Shown here one piece after another: positions 19,451 through 28,848 of a DNA stretch of 64,000 nucleotides; position 1 is the stretch's first letter; each line of letters begins with the position of its first letter. A model generated the notes under the pieces. It did no database searches, was not told the DNA's origin, and worked only from the letters and a program-made list of their open reading frames with translations. This DNA is from Rhodanobacter sp. C05 (GTDB taxonomy: Bacteria > Pseudomonadota > Gammaproteobacteria > Xanthomonadales > Rhodanobacteraceae), in assembly GCF_002001165.1 (NCBI RefSeq), contig NZ_MUNQ01000005.1, forward strand, positions 372,001-436,000, given 5' to 3'. Position numbers and translations under genes: made by a program.

Positions 19451-20388
19451 ATAGCTCAGGTTTGAGGCTGGTCTTCGCCGGCACCCCGGAATTTTCCGTC
19501 TCCTGCCTCGAAGCCTGCCGCGCCAGTGGCGCCCAGGTGGTGGCTGCCTATACCCAGCCCGATCGCCCCGCGGGCCGCGGCCGCAAGCTCACCCCGGGCC
19601 CGGTCAAGCAGGCCGCTCTGGCCGCTGGCATCGTGGTCGAACAGCCCGAATCACTCAAGTCTGCCGAAGCGCAGCAGGTCCTTGCAGCATACCGGCCCGA
19701 CCTGCTGGTGGTAGTCGCCTATGGCCTGATCCTGCCGCGCAAGGTACTGGCGATTCCACGTCTGGGTTGCTGGAACGTGCACGCCAGCCTGCTGCCTCGC
19801 TGGCGTGGTGCTGCGCCGATCCAGCGCGCGATCCTTGCCGGCGACAGCGAAAGCGGTGTCGAGCTGATGCAGATGGGAGCTGGTCTGGATACTGGCCCGG
19901 TATTGCTGCAGCGACGCACCCCGATTGTCCGCGAGGATACCGGCGGCTCGCTGCACGATCGCCTGTCCATGCTGGGCGCCGAAGTACTTGCTGAAGGCCT
20001 GCGCCGGGTACTGGCTGGCGAGACGCTGACCGCCACGCCGCAACCGGAAGAAGGTGTGTTGTACGCGCACAAGCTGGACAAGGCCGAAGCGAAACTCGAT
20101 TTCAACAAGCCTGCGGTCGAGCTGGAACGCCAGGTGCGCGCCTTCGATCCGTGGCCCGTCGCCGAAGGCGAGATCGCCGGCGAGCCCTTGCGGATCTGGG
20201 CCGCGCAGGCGATCGAATTCGATCATCACGCTGCGCCCGGTGACGTACTCGCCGCCGGGCGCGACGGCATTGACCTCGCCTGCGGCCACGGCGCACTGCG
20301 CGTCACCGCCTTGCAGCGTGCCGGCGGCAAGCGCATCGGCGCGGTCGACTACCTCAACGCCCGCCCCGAACTGCGCCAGCCACGATGA
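19447..20388 (+). CDS. fmt: methionyl-tRNA formyltransferase
   Basis: A 313-residue protein that formylates initiator Met-tRNA. The N-terminal Rossmann domain begins [13 protein letters not shown]. The folate and catalytic region is intact ([19 protein letters not shown] and GLDTGPVL), as is the C-terminal tRNA-binding domain (from about 205, [14 protein letters not shown]). I use TTG 19447, whose codon overlaps the def stop as TTGA; TTG 19462 is the alternative. The start is the least certain part. Confidence 0.96.
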   Translation: MNSSGLRLVFAGTPEFSVSCLEACRASGAQVVAAYTQPDRPAGRGRKLTPGPVKQAALAAGIVVEQPESLKSAEAQQVLAAYRPDLLVVVAYGLILPRKVLAIPRLGCWNVHASLLPRWRGAAPIQRAILAGDSESGVELMQMGAGLDTGPVLLQRRTPIVREDTGGSLHDRLSMLGAEVLAEGLRRVLAGETLTATPQPEEGVLYAHKLDKAEAKLDFNKPAVELERQVRAFDPWPVAEGEIAGEPLRIWAAQAIEFDHHAAPGDVLAAGRDGIDLACGHGALRVTALQRAGGKRIGAVDYLNARPELRQPR

Positions 20389-20398
20389 AGCACGTCCG

Positions 20399-21700
20399 AT
20401 GAAAACCGATACCCGCGCACTGGCGGCCAAGGGGCTGGCCGAAGTCGCCTTGCGTGGCGCCTCGCTGCGCGATGTGATGGAGCGCAACGCGCCACGCCTG
20501 GCTGATCCGCGCGATCGCGCGCTGCTGATGGCCTTGCTGAGCGAAGGCGCCCGCTGGTGGCTGCGTTTCGATGCCGCCATCGACGGCCTGCTGGAAAAGT
20601 CCCTGCGTCACAAGGATCCCGCCATCCACGCCTTGTTGGTACTGGGCCTGGTCCAGCTGGAAATCCTCGAGCTGCAGGACTACGCGGCAGTGGCAGCAAC
20701 CGTCGAGGCGGTGCGCTCATTGCAGCGGCCGCAGCTGGCCGGACTGGTCAATGCCGTATTGCGTCGCTGGCAACGCGAACGCGAAACCCTGGTCGCCCAA
20801 CTCGATGCCAGGCCGCAGACCCGCCACGCACATCCGGCGTGGCTGGCCGCGGCCCTGCAACGCGACTGGCCCGAACTGGCCGAGACGGTGATGGCTGCCG
20901 ACAACCGCGAACCGCCGCTGATGCTGCGCGTGAATCGCCAGCGCAGCGAGCGACAAGCCCTGATCGATCTGCTGCAAGGTGCCGGCCAGGTGGTCACGGC
21001 CCATCCCTGGCTTAGCGACGCCCTGTTGCTGCCACACAGCACTGACGTCACCCGCCTGCCTGGTTTCGAGGATGGCCTGTTTGCCGTGCAGGACGGCGCC
21101 GCGCAGGTCGCTGCCGACCTGGCCGACCTCAAGGACGGTCTGCGTGTACTCGATGCCTGCGCTGCTCCCGGTGGCAAGGCCTGCCACCTGCTTGAGCGTG
21201 CCGACATCGACCTGACCGCTCTCGAGTTCGATCCCAAGCGCGCCGAACGAATCCGCCAGAACCTGATGCGGCTGCGGCTGAATGCCAAGGTGGTGATCGG
21301 CGATGCCGGCGCAACTGCGGGTTGGTGGAAGGGCCAGCCATTCGACCGCATCCTGATTGATGCGCCGTGTTCGGCCACCGGCGTGTTGCGGCGGCGGCCC
21401 GATGTGCGGCTGCATCGACGCGAAAGCGATATCGCTGCCATGCACGAGCAGCAGCGCCGGATCCTGTCGGCGCTGTGGCCGCTGCTGGCGCCGGGTGGCC
21501 TGCTGGTCTACATCACCTGCTCGGTGCTGCGCGCGGAAAACGAAGCGATCGTCAGCGAGCTGCTGGCTACCCAGCCGGATGCGCAAGCTGTGGCGTTTAC
21601 GCTGCCGGCAGGTCATGCCGCGACGGTAGGCTGGCAGATACTGCCCGGCGATGGTGACCTCGACGGCATGTATTACGCGGTGCTGCAGAAGCGCTCCTAA
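20399..21700 (+). CDS. rsmB: 16S rRNA m5C967 methyltransferase RsmB
   Basis: A 433-residue protein with an N-terminal NusB-like RNA-binding domain (about 1-140) and a C-terminal SAM methyltransferase domain. SAM motif I is VLDACAAPGGKACHLLE. The two cysteines of the RNA m5C catalytic mechanism are in DAPCSATG and ITCSVL. It modifies C967 of 16S rRNA. ATG 20399 lies 10 bp after the fmt stop, so def-fmt-rsmB form one operon, as in many gammaproteobacteria. The usual next gene, trkA, is absent and a glycan cluster begins instead. Confidence 0.96.
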   Translation: MKTDTRALAAKGLAEVALRGASLRDVMERNAPRLADPRDRALLMALLSEGARWWLRFDAAIDGLLEKSLRHKDPAIHALLVLGLVQLEILELQDYAAVAATVEAVRSLQRPQLAGLVNAVLRRWQRERETLVAQLDARPQTRHAHPAWLAAALQRDWPELAETVMAADNREPPLMLRVNRQRSERQALIDLLQGAGQVVTAHPWLSDALLLPHSTDVTRLPGFEDGLFAVQDGAAQVAADLADLKDGLRVLDACAAPGGKACHLLERADIDLTALEFDPKRAERIRQNLMRLRLNAKVVIGDAGATAGWWKGQPFDRILIDAPCSATGVLRRRPDVRLHRRESDIAAMHEQQRRILSALWPLLAPGGLLVYITCSVLRAENEAIVSELLATQPDAQAVAFTLPAGHAATVGWQILPGDGDLDGMYYAVLQKRS

Positions 21701-21820
21701 GCCAATCCTTAGCCGGTCACAGCACCCTGTTCACACCGCCGGGCCCTGGCGCGAATGACTCGCAGCCACCGGGCTATGCTTGGCAACATTGGCCGTCTGC
21801 TGACAGAAACCACCCGACCC

Positions 21821-23542
21821 GTGAAATTCTGCATACCTCTTCCCCACGCACGTCCGCTGTGGCTGAGTAGCGCCCGCCGGGAACTGCTGCTGTTCGGTGT
21901 ATTCGCGTTGCTGCTGCTCGGCCTCGGCATCGGCCTGCGCGATCCCTGGCCATCCGACGAGCCGCGCTTCGCGCTGGTGGCACACTGGATGGTTGAGCAC
22001 GGTCAGTGGTTGTTTCCGCATCGCGGCCACGAGCTGTACCCGGACAAGCCGCCCGTGTTCATGTGGTTGCAGGCACTGGCCTATCTGCTCACCGGATCCT
22101 GGCGGGTAGCGTTCCTGCTGCCCTCGCTGGCCGCCGCACTGGCCGCGCTGGCGCTGGTCTACGATCTGTCATGCCGCTTGTGGAACCACCGCAGCGCCCT
22201 GCTCGCCGCGGCCACGCTGCTGGTGACCATCCATTTCAGCTATCAGATGCGCAACGCGCAGATCGATCCGCTGCTGCTGGGCTGGATCACCCTGGCAAAT
22301 TACGGCCTGCTGCGCCATCTGCTGCTGGGGCCGTCGTGGCGCTGGTTTGCCGTGGGCTGCTTCTTCGCCGGTGTCGGCGTGGTGACCAAGGGCGTCGGCG
22401 TGCTGGCACTGCTGATGCTGATCCCCTACCTGGTCGCCCGTCGTGGCCATTGGCATCGCCTGGCACTGCCGCCCGATGGCTGGTGCTGGGCCGGTGGGCT
22501 GGCGCTGTTCCTGGTGCCGATCCTGGCGTGGCTGTTGCCGATGCTGCTGATCGCACGCGCCGACGGCGATCCGCAGCATGCCGAATATGTGCAGAACATC
22601 CTGTTCGGGCAGACCGTGCATCGCTACGCGACACCGACCGGGCATATCCATTCGCCGTTCTATTTCCTCGGCATCATCGTGGTCGACTGGCTGCCGTTGT
22701 CGCTGCTGCTGCCGTGGGCGCTCCCGGCATGGTGGCGCCGGCTGAAGCGACGCGACGCGCGCTTCCTGCTGCCGCTGGGCTGGATTGCGCTGCTGTTGTT
22801 GTTCTTCTCGTTGAGCCCGGGCAAGCGCGATGTCTACATCCTGCCCGCGCTGCCGATCACCGCGCTGGCGCTGGCACCCCTGCTGCCCGGCCTGCTACGC
22901 CAACACCGTGTGCGACTGGCGGTGCTTGCCCTGACTCTGCTGCTCGCGACGGCACTGACCGTCGTCGCCCTGCTCGCGCTCCATCGACACCCGGTCTGGG
23001 CCGTGAAGATCGAACAAAGCGTGGCCCCGCAGATCTGGTGGCTGCTGCTTGGCACCGGGTTGGCCGGCCTGCTCATCGTCGCGGTCACGCGTGTGCGTCA
23101 CGCCGCCCTGGGCTGGCTGCTGTTTGCTTTCATCCTGTGGGCCACCTACGGCCTGTGGGGATATCCGATGCTCAATGGCGACCGCTCGGCGCGCGATGTG
23201 ATGCTGCATGCGCGCGCCATCGCCGGGCCCGACGCAACCATCGGCCTGCTTGCGTGGAAAGAACAGAACCTGCTGATGGCAGATGGACCGGTAGCGGAAT
23301 TCGGCTTCCTCGCCCCCTGGTCACAGCAATACGCCGAAGCGGTGGCTTGGCAGAGAAATGACCCTGCCCAGCGCTGGATCTTCAGCCTGGACGAAGCCAT
23401 GGGTGCCTGCGTGAATCGCCAGCATGCCACCTATGTCGGCCATGCCAATCGTCGCGAATGGTGGATGTTCAAGGCCGATGCGGTGGTGCCCGGTTGCGTA
23501 CCGAACGTGAGTGACAGCGAGGATGCCGACGACACGCCCTGA
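21821..23542 (+). CDS. ArnT/PMT-like glycosyltransferase (GT39), inner membrane
   Basis: A 573-residue polytopic protein with about 12 hydrophobic segments. The first periplasmic loop carries the acidic pair of the PMT_2/ArnT superfamily in DPWPSDEPRFALVAHWM, followed by YPDKPPVFMW. Family members move a lipid-linked sugar onto lipid A, LPS core or protein on the periplasmic side; the donor is unknown here. The start is uncertain. GTG 21821 places the basic N terminus just before the first membrane segment. An upstream ATG at 21776 overlaps a possible -10 (TATGCT). It begins a run of surface-polysaccharide genes. Confidence 0.8.
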   Translation: MKFCIPLPHARPLWLSSARRELLLFGVFALLLLGLGIGLRDPWPSDEPRFALVAHWMVEHGQWLFPHRGHELYPDKPPVFMWLQALAYLLTGSWRVAFLLPSLAAALAALALVYDLSCRLWNHRSALLAAATLLVTIHFSYQMRNAQIDPLLLGWITLANYGLLRHLLLGPSWRWFAVGCFFAGVGVVTKGVGVLALLMLIPYLVARRGHWHRLALPPDGWCWAGGLALFLVPILAWLLPMLLIARADGDPQHAEYVQNILFGQTVHRYATPTGHIHSPFYFLGIIVVDWLPLSLLLPWALPAWWRRLKRRDARFLLPLGWIALLLLFFSLSPGKRDVYILPALPITALALAPLLPGLLRQHRVRLAVLALTLLLATALTVVALLALHRHPVWAVKIEQSVAPQIWWLLLGTGLAGLLIVAVTRVRHAALGWLLFAFILWATYGLWGYPMLNGDRSARDVMLHARAIAGPDATIGLLAWKEQNLLMADGPVAEFGFLAPWSQQYAEAVAWQRNDPAQRWIFSLDEAMGACVNRQHATYVGHANRREWWMFKADAVVPGCVPNVSDSEDADDTP

Positions 23543-23662
23543 AGCCCCATCGCAACCGCCAGACTATGTTCACACTGCCAAGCTTAAGCTTGTTACAGTG
23601 TCATGTACGCCCGCCACCGCATCCCGCTGGCCTCGTAGCATGGCCAGAAAGGGAGTTCTCGA

Positions 23663-24934
23663 TTGGTTCGACAGGTTGACGATGTACGCGCAGATTCCGT
23701 TACGTGGCGAATCTGGGCGCTTTCCGTACTTGTAGCCATCATGCCGGCATGTTTTGCCGTGGCATCGCGCATCAAGCTCATACCGATGATCGCGCTGTTT
23801 CTGGCCAGCGTCGCCCTGCTGATCATGCGCAAGGACATCCGTTTCAACTATCGCCTTGCGTGGCCAGTCGCCGTCGTCTGCGCACTGCGGCTGCTGTACG
23901 ACATCGGCAACTTTCTCGGGCATCACCTGGACTGGGGCACCATCGGTCTGCCGGCGCAAACACTGCTGTTTCTGGCTGTCGCCGCCGTGTTTGCGTTGCC
24001 TTTGCGCGAGCGCGTGGTCGCCATCGGCTTCAGCCTGACTACGCTGCTGCTTGGCGTTACCTGCCTGTTCCAGCGCTATGCGCAGGGCGTTGATCGGCCG
24101 GCCGGCCTGAACGGTGGCGACTGGGCGGCGGTCGAATTCGCCATGTTCGTGCTGATTCTGGTGCTGCTGTCGATGCTGCAGGCGCTGCGCAGGGATACCA
24201 GTCGCAACGATCGCACGCTGCATATCGTGGCTGTGGTGGTCGGCCTGTACGGCGCCGTGCTGACCCAGAGCCGTGGCCCGCTGCTGGCGTTTGCCCCGAT
24301 CTACCTCGGACTGATGCTCTGGTATGCGGTGCGCTCGCATTTGTGGCGACGCATGCTTGTCCTGTTTGTGGTGACCGTGGCTGGCATGCTTGCGGTTACC
24401 ACCACCCTGCACAGGGAGATGGTCGATCGGCTCGCTGCCGTATCCACAGACATCCGCAGCTACAGTACCGATGACTCCCCCGCCGCCATCGCAATCCGCG
24501 AGCGGCTGGAAATGTGGAGAGTCTCGTGGCAGGCCTTCCTCGAACACCCGTTGACCGGCAATGGCCTGGAGCAATTTGGTCCCTACGTCCGCCATCAGGT
24601 CGCCCTTGGTCATGCCGACCCCGCGATCGCCAAATACGTGCACCCGCACAGCGAATATCTCGAATCCATGTTCGCCGGCGGCTTGCCTGCCCTCCTCGTG
24701 CTGTTGCTGTTCCTCGGTGTTCCGCTGGCCTATTTCGCCCGGCATGCCAACCACCCCCAGGAGTCGATTGCCGCATCTGCCGTTGGCGGGCTGATGGTGA
24801 TCGGCATGTACGCTCTATGTGCGTTCAGCGACAATGTGTTTTATCGGGCCATGCCGCAGTCGCTTTATCTGTTCCTCGTGTTGGGCCTGGCGGTCGGTAT
24901 CGGCCGGCAGCTGCGCTACACGTCACCCCGCTGA
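23663..24934 (+). CDS. O-antigen ligase/polymerase-like membrane protein
   Basis: A 423-residue protein with about 10-11 membrane segments and a large periplasmic loop (about 245-330) holding the Wzy_C/WaaL pattern: RERLEMWRVSWQAFLEHPLTGNGLEQFG and a conserved HPHSEYLE. The histidine-rich loop and a preceding TQSRGPLLAF are typical of O-antigen ligases. It likely joins undecaprenyl-linked glycan to lipid A-core, but the fold is shared with polymerases, so ligase versus polymerase is not settled. The start is TTG 23663 with GGGAG 10 nt before it. It lies 13 bp before the next glycosyltransferase. Confidence 0.82.
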   Translation: MVRQVDDVRADSVTWRIWALSVLVAIMPACFAVASRIKLIPMIALFLASVALLIMRKDIRFNYRLAWPVAVVCALRLLYDIGNFLGHHLDWGTIGLPAQTLLFLAVAAVFALPLRERVVAIGFSLTTLLLGVTCLFQRYAQGVDRPAGLNGGDWAAVEFAMFVLILVLLSMLQALRRDTSRNDRTLHIVAVVVGLYGAVLTQSRGPLLAFAPIYLGLMLWYAVRSHLWRRMLVLFVVTVAGMLAVTTTLHREMVDRLAAVSTDIRSYSTDDSPAAIAIRERLEMWRVSWQAFLEHPLTGNGLEQFGPYVRHQVALGHADPAIAKYVHPHSEYLESMFAGGLPALLVLLLFLGVPLAYFARHANHPQESIAASAVGGLMVIGMYALCAFSDNVFYRAMPQSLYLFLVLGLAVGIGRQLRYTSPR

Positions 24935-24947
24935 CCGTCGATCCTCC

Positions 24948-25949
24948 ATGGCCCGTATCAACCTGCTCGCTTGGGACAATCAGCGCGGACTCAGTCACGA
25001 CATCCGTTTGTTGTCGGAGGCGCTTGCTGCCCTCGGCCATCAGGTGCATGTGACCCGGCTCGGCCCGCATCGGCAGGATGGTCGCTGGAAAAGCATCCCG
25101 ATGTACTTTCGCATGCTGTGGCAACGGCTGCGCAGCGGTGGCCGCCAACCGAAATTGTTCGATGTGAACATCGCACTGGAGCACGTGCGTCCCTGCTATT
25201 TCGGGCTGGCCCGGCTGAATCTGCTGGTGCCGAATCCGGAGTGGCTGTCACCACGCAGCCAGCATTATCTGACGCGCTTCGACGCCATCCTGTGCAAGAC
25301 CCATTACGGCGTTGACCTGTTCAATGCGCGCGGTTGTCGTGCCATCCATATCGGCTTCCGCAGCAGCGATTGCCTGGACGACACTATCCCGCGACAGGCC
25401 GCCTTCCTGCATCTGGCCGGTGCCAGCCGGATGAAGGGTACGCAGCGCCTGCTCGCGCTGTGGCGGCGCCATCCGGAATGGCCAAAACTGTTGTTGCTGC
25501 AATCGCCAAAGACGGCCATTCCTGCGCCCGGCCCGACTCCCGCCAACATCGAGCACCAGGTAGGCTATCTGAACGACATCCGGCAAATCCGGAATCTGCA
25601 GAATTCGCACCGGTTCCATCTATGCCTGTCGGAAACCGAGGGCTGGGGGCATTACATCGTCGAGGCGATGAGTTGCAAGGCCGTCGTGGTCACCTGCGAT
25701 GCGGCCCCGATGAACGAACTGGTCACCACCGAACGCGGCATGCTGGTGCGCACTGCCGACACCCGCCCGTTCAATATGACGACCCTGCATCGCTTCGACG
25801 AAACAGCCCTGGAAGCCACCGTCGAGCGCCTGATGCAGATGCCCGAATCCGAACATACGACCTTGGGCGAACACGCGCGCAACTGGTTCACCTCGAATGA
25901 GACAGGTTTCGCGGTTCGGTTAGACGCCGCCCTGCGTCAGTTGCTCTGA
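24948..25949 (+). CDS. glycosyltransferase, GT4-like
   Basis: A 333-residue soluble or peripheral enzyme of GT-B fold. The C-terminal nucleotide-sugar-binding part is recognisable: LCLSETEGWGHYIVEAMSCKAVVV has the E-x7-E pattern of family 4. The N-terminal half is divergent (INLLAWDNQRGLSHDIRLLSEAL). The donor and acceptor sugars cannot be told. It follows the O-antigen ligase-like gene by 13 bp in the same operon. Its last 13 bases overlap the 3' end of the convergent glycosyltransferase on the minus strand. Confidence 0.8.
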   Translation: MARINLLAWDNQRGLSHDIRLLSEALAALGHQVHVTRLGPHRQDGRWKSIPMYFRMLWQRLRSGGRQPKLFDVNIALEHVRPCYFGLARLNLLVPNPEWLSPRSQHYLTRFDAILCKTHYGVDLFNARGCRAIHIGFRSSDCLDDTIPRQAAFLHLAGASRMKGTQRLLALWRRHPEWPKLLLLQSPKTAIPAPGPTPANIEHQVGYLNDIRQIRNLQNSHRFHLCLSETEGWGHYIVEAMSCKAVVVTCDAAPMNELVTTERGMLVRTADTRPFNMTTLHRFDETALEATVERLMQMPESEHTTLGEHARNWFTSNETGFAVRLDAALRQLL

Positions 25950-26791
25950 GCAGGGATGCCGGTACGCGCGACAGTGCGGAAATCGGCCGGCGCCACCACA
26001 AACTCAGCCAGGTGCTGATCGACGCCGAGCCCGCAGCGAATCAGCTGGCGCGCCCGTGTATCGTCCACGATGCGATCGTTGGGATTGTCGACGACATGCT
26101 TGCGGCTGTGATGATAAAGATGCGTTGCCAGTGCGCTGAAGCGGATGTCACGCCGGAGCAACCCCGCGTGAAAAGCGCGCGCCGCCAGTTCCGTATCCTC
26201 GCGACCCCAGCCGGTCATGGCCTCATTGAATCCGTTGATACGCAGCAGGTCGTCACGCCAGAACGCCATATTGCAGCTCTTGATGCCCCGCCGCTTGCTG
26301 CCTGGTCGTGCATACCAGTGCGCCAGCGGCGGCATGCGCAGCGTGTGCCGCCGCCGCTCGATACCACGACTGAAAAAGCCCGGCATGACCAGCTCGTGTT
26401 CCAGCATGCGGCGAGTCAGTCCGGCATCGGTCAGCACGCGTGAGCCCTGCGCAAAGCAGCCCTGGCGCGAAAACGTGCGATGGTCGGCGATGAAATGGCG
26501 CTCGGCGACCATGTCGCCATCGAGCAGGATGATGTAGTCGCCTTGCGCGGCAGCAATCGCACGGTTGCGTGCCCGGCTCATGCGCGCGCCGTCGTCGGGT
26601 TGCCACAGGTATACCAGACGCACCGGATAGTCCGCCGCCACATGTTCGAGCAGTTCGCGCGTCGCCGGCTGCGAACCATCGTCGGTGACGATGACTTCGA
26701 AAGGCAGCTCGCTCTGCGCAGCCAATGCGCGCAACACCAGCTCCAGTGCCGCAGGCCAGTTGTAGGTGATCACGGCGACACTGATGCGCAT
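25937..26791 (-). CDS. glycosyltransferase family 2 with galactosyltransferase-like C-terminal domain
   Basis: A 284-residue GT-A enzyme. The N-terminal strand is ISVAVITYNWP, the UDP-binding aspartates are in VTDDGS, and the metal-binding motif is LLDGDMV. The C-terminal part has the Glyco_transf_7C pattern NEAMTGWGREDTELAARAF. I chose ATG 26789-26791, which begins directly before the first beta strand. A start at 26830 would overlap the upstream gene. It follows a second GT2 gene on the minus strand and ends tail-to-tail with the GT4-like gene, overlapping by 13 nt. Confidence 0.85.
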   Translation of the reverse strand: MRISVAVITYNWPAALELVLRALAAQSELPFEVIVTDDGSQPATRELLEHVAADYPVRLVYLWQPDDGARMSRARNRAIAAAQGDYIILLDGDMVAERHFIADHRTFSRQGCFAQGSRVLTDAGLTRRMLEHELVMPGFFSRGIERRRHTLRMPPLAHWYARPGSKRRGIKSCNMAFWRDDLLRINGFNEAMTGWGREDTELAARAFHAGLLRRDIRFSALATHLYHHSRKHVVDNPNDRIVDDTRARQLIRCGLGVDQHLAEFVVAPADFRTVARTGIPAQSN

Positions 26792-26822
26792 CAATGCGGC
26801 CCCATCATGAGTGCCCGCGATA

Positions 26823-27836
26823 TCAGCCACGCAGCCTCCAACCGCGGCGCAGGATGTTCAAGGCACGCTCCCATTTCCGCCACGGTGATACCCGTCGCAT
26901 CATCACCAGCCTGGCGTAGCGCTTGGTTTCACTCCATGGTGGCCGCGGCTTGGTCATGAATTCCAGCTTGCTGAACTCGATGCATTCCGGGCCCATGCCG
27001 ATCCTTGCGGCGTAATGCCGGATCAGTGCACTGGAAGTCATCTTGTTGATGTATTCGACTCGCGCCGACTGGTTCGACCACCAGCCGTTCTTGCCGTGGA
27101 TGCGATACCGGACGCAACCAGTCGGCAGGTAGTACTTGTGTGCACCAAGCACGCTGCAGCCGAACACCAGGCAATTGTCGGCCGACAACCGCCAGGTCCG
27201 CTGGAAGGATTCCGGAAGATCCAGTGCCTGCCGTGCCCATGACGCACGCATCGACAACGCGGAAGTCGGCGCACCGTACCAATGGGTCAACACGTAGGTG
27301 CTGATCGCGGTGTAGCCAAGATCGACCTCGCTGCCGTGAAAACTCATCATCCGGTCCTGCTGGTCGAACAGCTGCAGGTCGGAAAACACGAAATCGATAT
27401 CTTCGCGCGCGTCATACAACGCACCGAGGCGGGCCAGATAGCCCGGCTCCCAGCAATCATCGGAGTCGAGGAAGCTGATGACATCCGCATGCACCGCGTT
27501 CACACCGCGCTGGAACGCGCTGAGCTGACCGCCGTTGATGCCGCTGATCAGGGTAACGCGCTCGTCGGCACCATAGCGCTCGCGCAACAGCAGGTCCGAT
27601 CCATCGGTGGAACCATCATCGACCACGATGACCTGCAACGCCTTGCGACTCTGTGCCAGCGCACTCTCCACCGCCTCCAGCACGAAGTCACGATAGTTGT
27701 AGCTGGTGATGACCACCGCAAACGTCGTCGCCCGGGTGCCCGCACCGCTCTCAACACGAGCCGTTGCCGGATCAGCCGCGGACTCTTGCGGCAGTGGTGG
27801 TTCGACCAGGGCTTCTTCGCCCGCAATGTCGCTCAT
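26823..27836 (-). CDS. glycosyltransferase family 2
   Basis: A 337-residue GT-A enzyme. An N-terminal extension of about 38 residues precedes the core FAVVITSYNYRDFVLEAVESAL. The donor-binding motif is VVDDGSTDGS and the metal-binding motif is FLDSDDCW. The C-terminal 60 residues are basic with many Arg and Trp, suggesting contact with the membrane face. ATG 27834-27836 has GGGGAG upstream. It is the first gene of a two-gene minus-strand unit and is divergent from the WaaE-like gene at 28031. Confidence 0.87.
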   Translation of the reverse strand: MSDIAGEEALVEPPLPQESAADPATARVESGAGTRATTFAVVITSYNYRDFVLEAVESALAQSRKALQVIVVDDGSTDGSDLLLRERYGADERVTLISGINGGQLSAFQRGVNAVHADVISFLDSDDCWEPGYLARLGALYDAREDIDFVFSDLQLFDQQDRMMSFHGSEVDLGYTAISTYVLTHWYGAPTSALSMRASWARQALDLPESFQRTWRLSADNCLVFGCSVLGAHKYYLPTGCVRYRIHGKNGWWSNQSARVEYINKMTSSALIRHYAARIGMGPECIEFSKLEFMTKPRPPWSETKRYARLVMMRRVSPWRKWERALNILRRGWRLRG

Positions 27837-28017
27837 TTGCGTCCACTCCCCGAGATCACTACTGCCTGATGTGACAACGTGTCCCCAACACTAGTTGCCG
27901 GCAGCTCATGCCAAGGCACCATCATATCGGACTCAAGGGTCATCTCCGCTATCACGGGTCATCTCGCGCGCGCTCGTCAGCAGACAGCATCGCAACCGGA
28001 CGCCTGATGGGATCAGC

Positions 28018-28023
28018 TAGAAT
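28018..28023 (+). promoter_or_regulatory. -10 element giving a probably leaderless transcript
   Basis: TAGAAT ends 7 bp before the ATG at 28031, so transcription would begin at or next to the start codon. A similar GCTAGAAT lies at 29938-29945, before the second GT39 gene. There is no Shine-Dalgarno sequence before 28031, which fits a leaderless mRNA. No strong -35 is visible. Confidence 0.4.
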
Positions 28024-28030
28024 TCCCCGC

Positions 28031-28846
28031 ATGCCCACCTTCCCGCTGACCCTCGTCGTCATCACCCACAACGAGGTCGAGAACATTGCGCGCTGCCTCG
28101 ACAGCGTGCCGTTCGCCGCCGAGAAGCTGGTGATCGACAGCGGCAGCGACGACGACACGGTCGCTGTTGCGCAAGACCACGGTGCACGCGTGGTTCATCA
28201 GGATTGGCTCGGCTTCGGACCGCAACGCAATTTCGCCACCACCTTGTGTGCGAATCCGTGGATTCTTGCGCTGGATGCTGACGAATACCTCACTCCGGAA
28301 CTTGCCATCGAACTGCAGCAGCGCCTGCCCGAACTGATGGCGAGCAAACTGCCGGCTGCCTATCTGCGTCGCAGCACCGTCTTCATGGGCGCTCCGATGC
28401 GCTGGTACCGTCCTGCGGTCGGCGAAAAGATGGCCCGGTTATACCACCGCGATCGCGCACGCTGGAGCGATGCACGAGTGCATGAGTCGCTGTGCTTCGA
28501 TGGCACCGTGCCGACACTGCGCGCGCCGTTCAATCACGTGAACAACCCGACGCTGGTGCACAAGCAGCTGAAGGTATTGCGCTATTCCGAGCTGAAGTGC
28601 CGCGACTGGAACGACAAGAACAAGCCGGTACGCATGTGGCAGACCCCGTTTCTGTTTCTGCTGACCTTCGTCAAGGACTACTTCCTGCGGCTTGGCTTTC
28701 TGGACGGGTGGCGTGGCTACCTGATTGCCCATACCGCGGCCGTGTATGCCGTTTACAAGCGCATGCGTTACTACGAGATCCGCCAGAACCCGGAATCGCT
28801 GCCACGAGCGGCAACCGCCCTGACCAGGCACCAAATCGACCGCTGA
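28031..28846 (+). CDS. LPS core glycosyltransferase, GT2 (WaaE/KdtX-like)
   Basis: A 271-residue protein of the WaaE-type branch of family 2. It begins LTLVVITHNEVENIARCLDSV, then VIDSGSDDDTVAVA, with the LALDADEYL metal-binding motif and the C-terminal basic, membrane-proximal helix typical of this branch (LFLLTFVKDYFLRLGFLDG). WaaE enzymes add a glucose or heptose-linked sugar to the LPS inner core. The acceptor here is inferred from the family only. The following gene starts 2 bp after its stop. Confidence 0.82.
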   Translation: MPTFPLTLVVITHNEVENIARCLDSVPFAAEKLVIDSGSDDDTVAVAQDHGARVVHQDWLGFGPQRNFATTLCANPWILALDADEYLTPELAIELQQRLPELMASKLPAAYLRRSTVFMGAPMRWYRPAVGEKMARLYHRDRARWSDARVHESLCFDGTVPTLRAPFNHVNNPTLVHKQLKVLRYSELKCRDWNDKNKPVRMWQTPFLFLLTFVKDYFLRLGFLDGWRGYLIAHTAAVYAVYKRMRYYEIRQNPESLPRAATALTRHQIDR

Positions 28847-28848
28847 TC

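Noticed and set aside
21755..21820. An N-terminal extension of the first GT39 protein starting at 21755 or 21776
   Set aside because: The extra residues have no family similarity, the 21776 ATG overlaps a possible -10 element, and no ribosome site precedes either start.
25937..25949. A 13-nt tail-to-tail overlap of two glycosyltransferase genes, considered as evidence of a truncated or frameshifted gene
   Set aside because: Both proteins keep full family length and normal C-termini, so this is simply compact packing.
27937..27965. Two GGGTCATCTC direct repeats 19 bp apart in the gap between divergent glycosyltransferase genes
   Set aside because: The spacing is not close to a helical turn, neither copy is near a recognisable promoter element, and chance similarity is likely.
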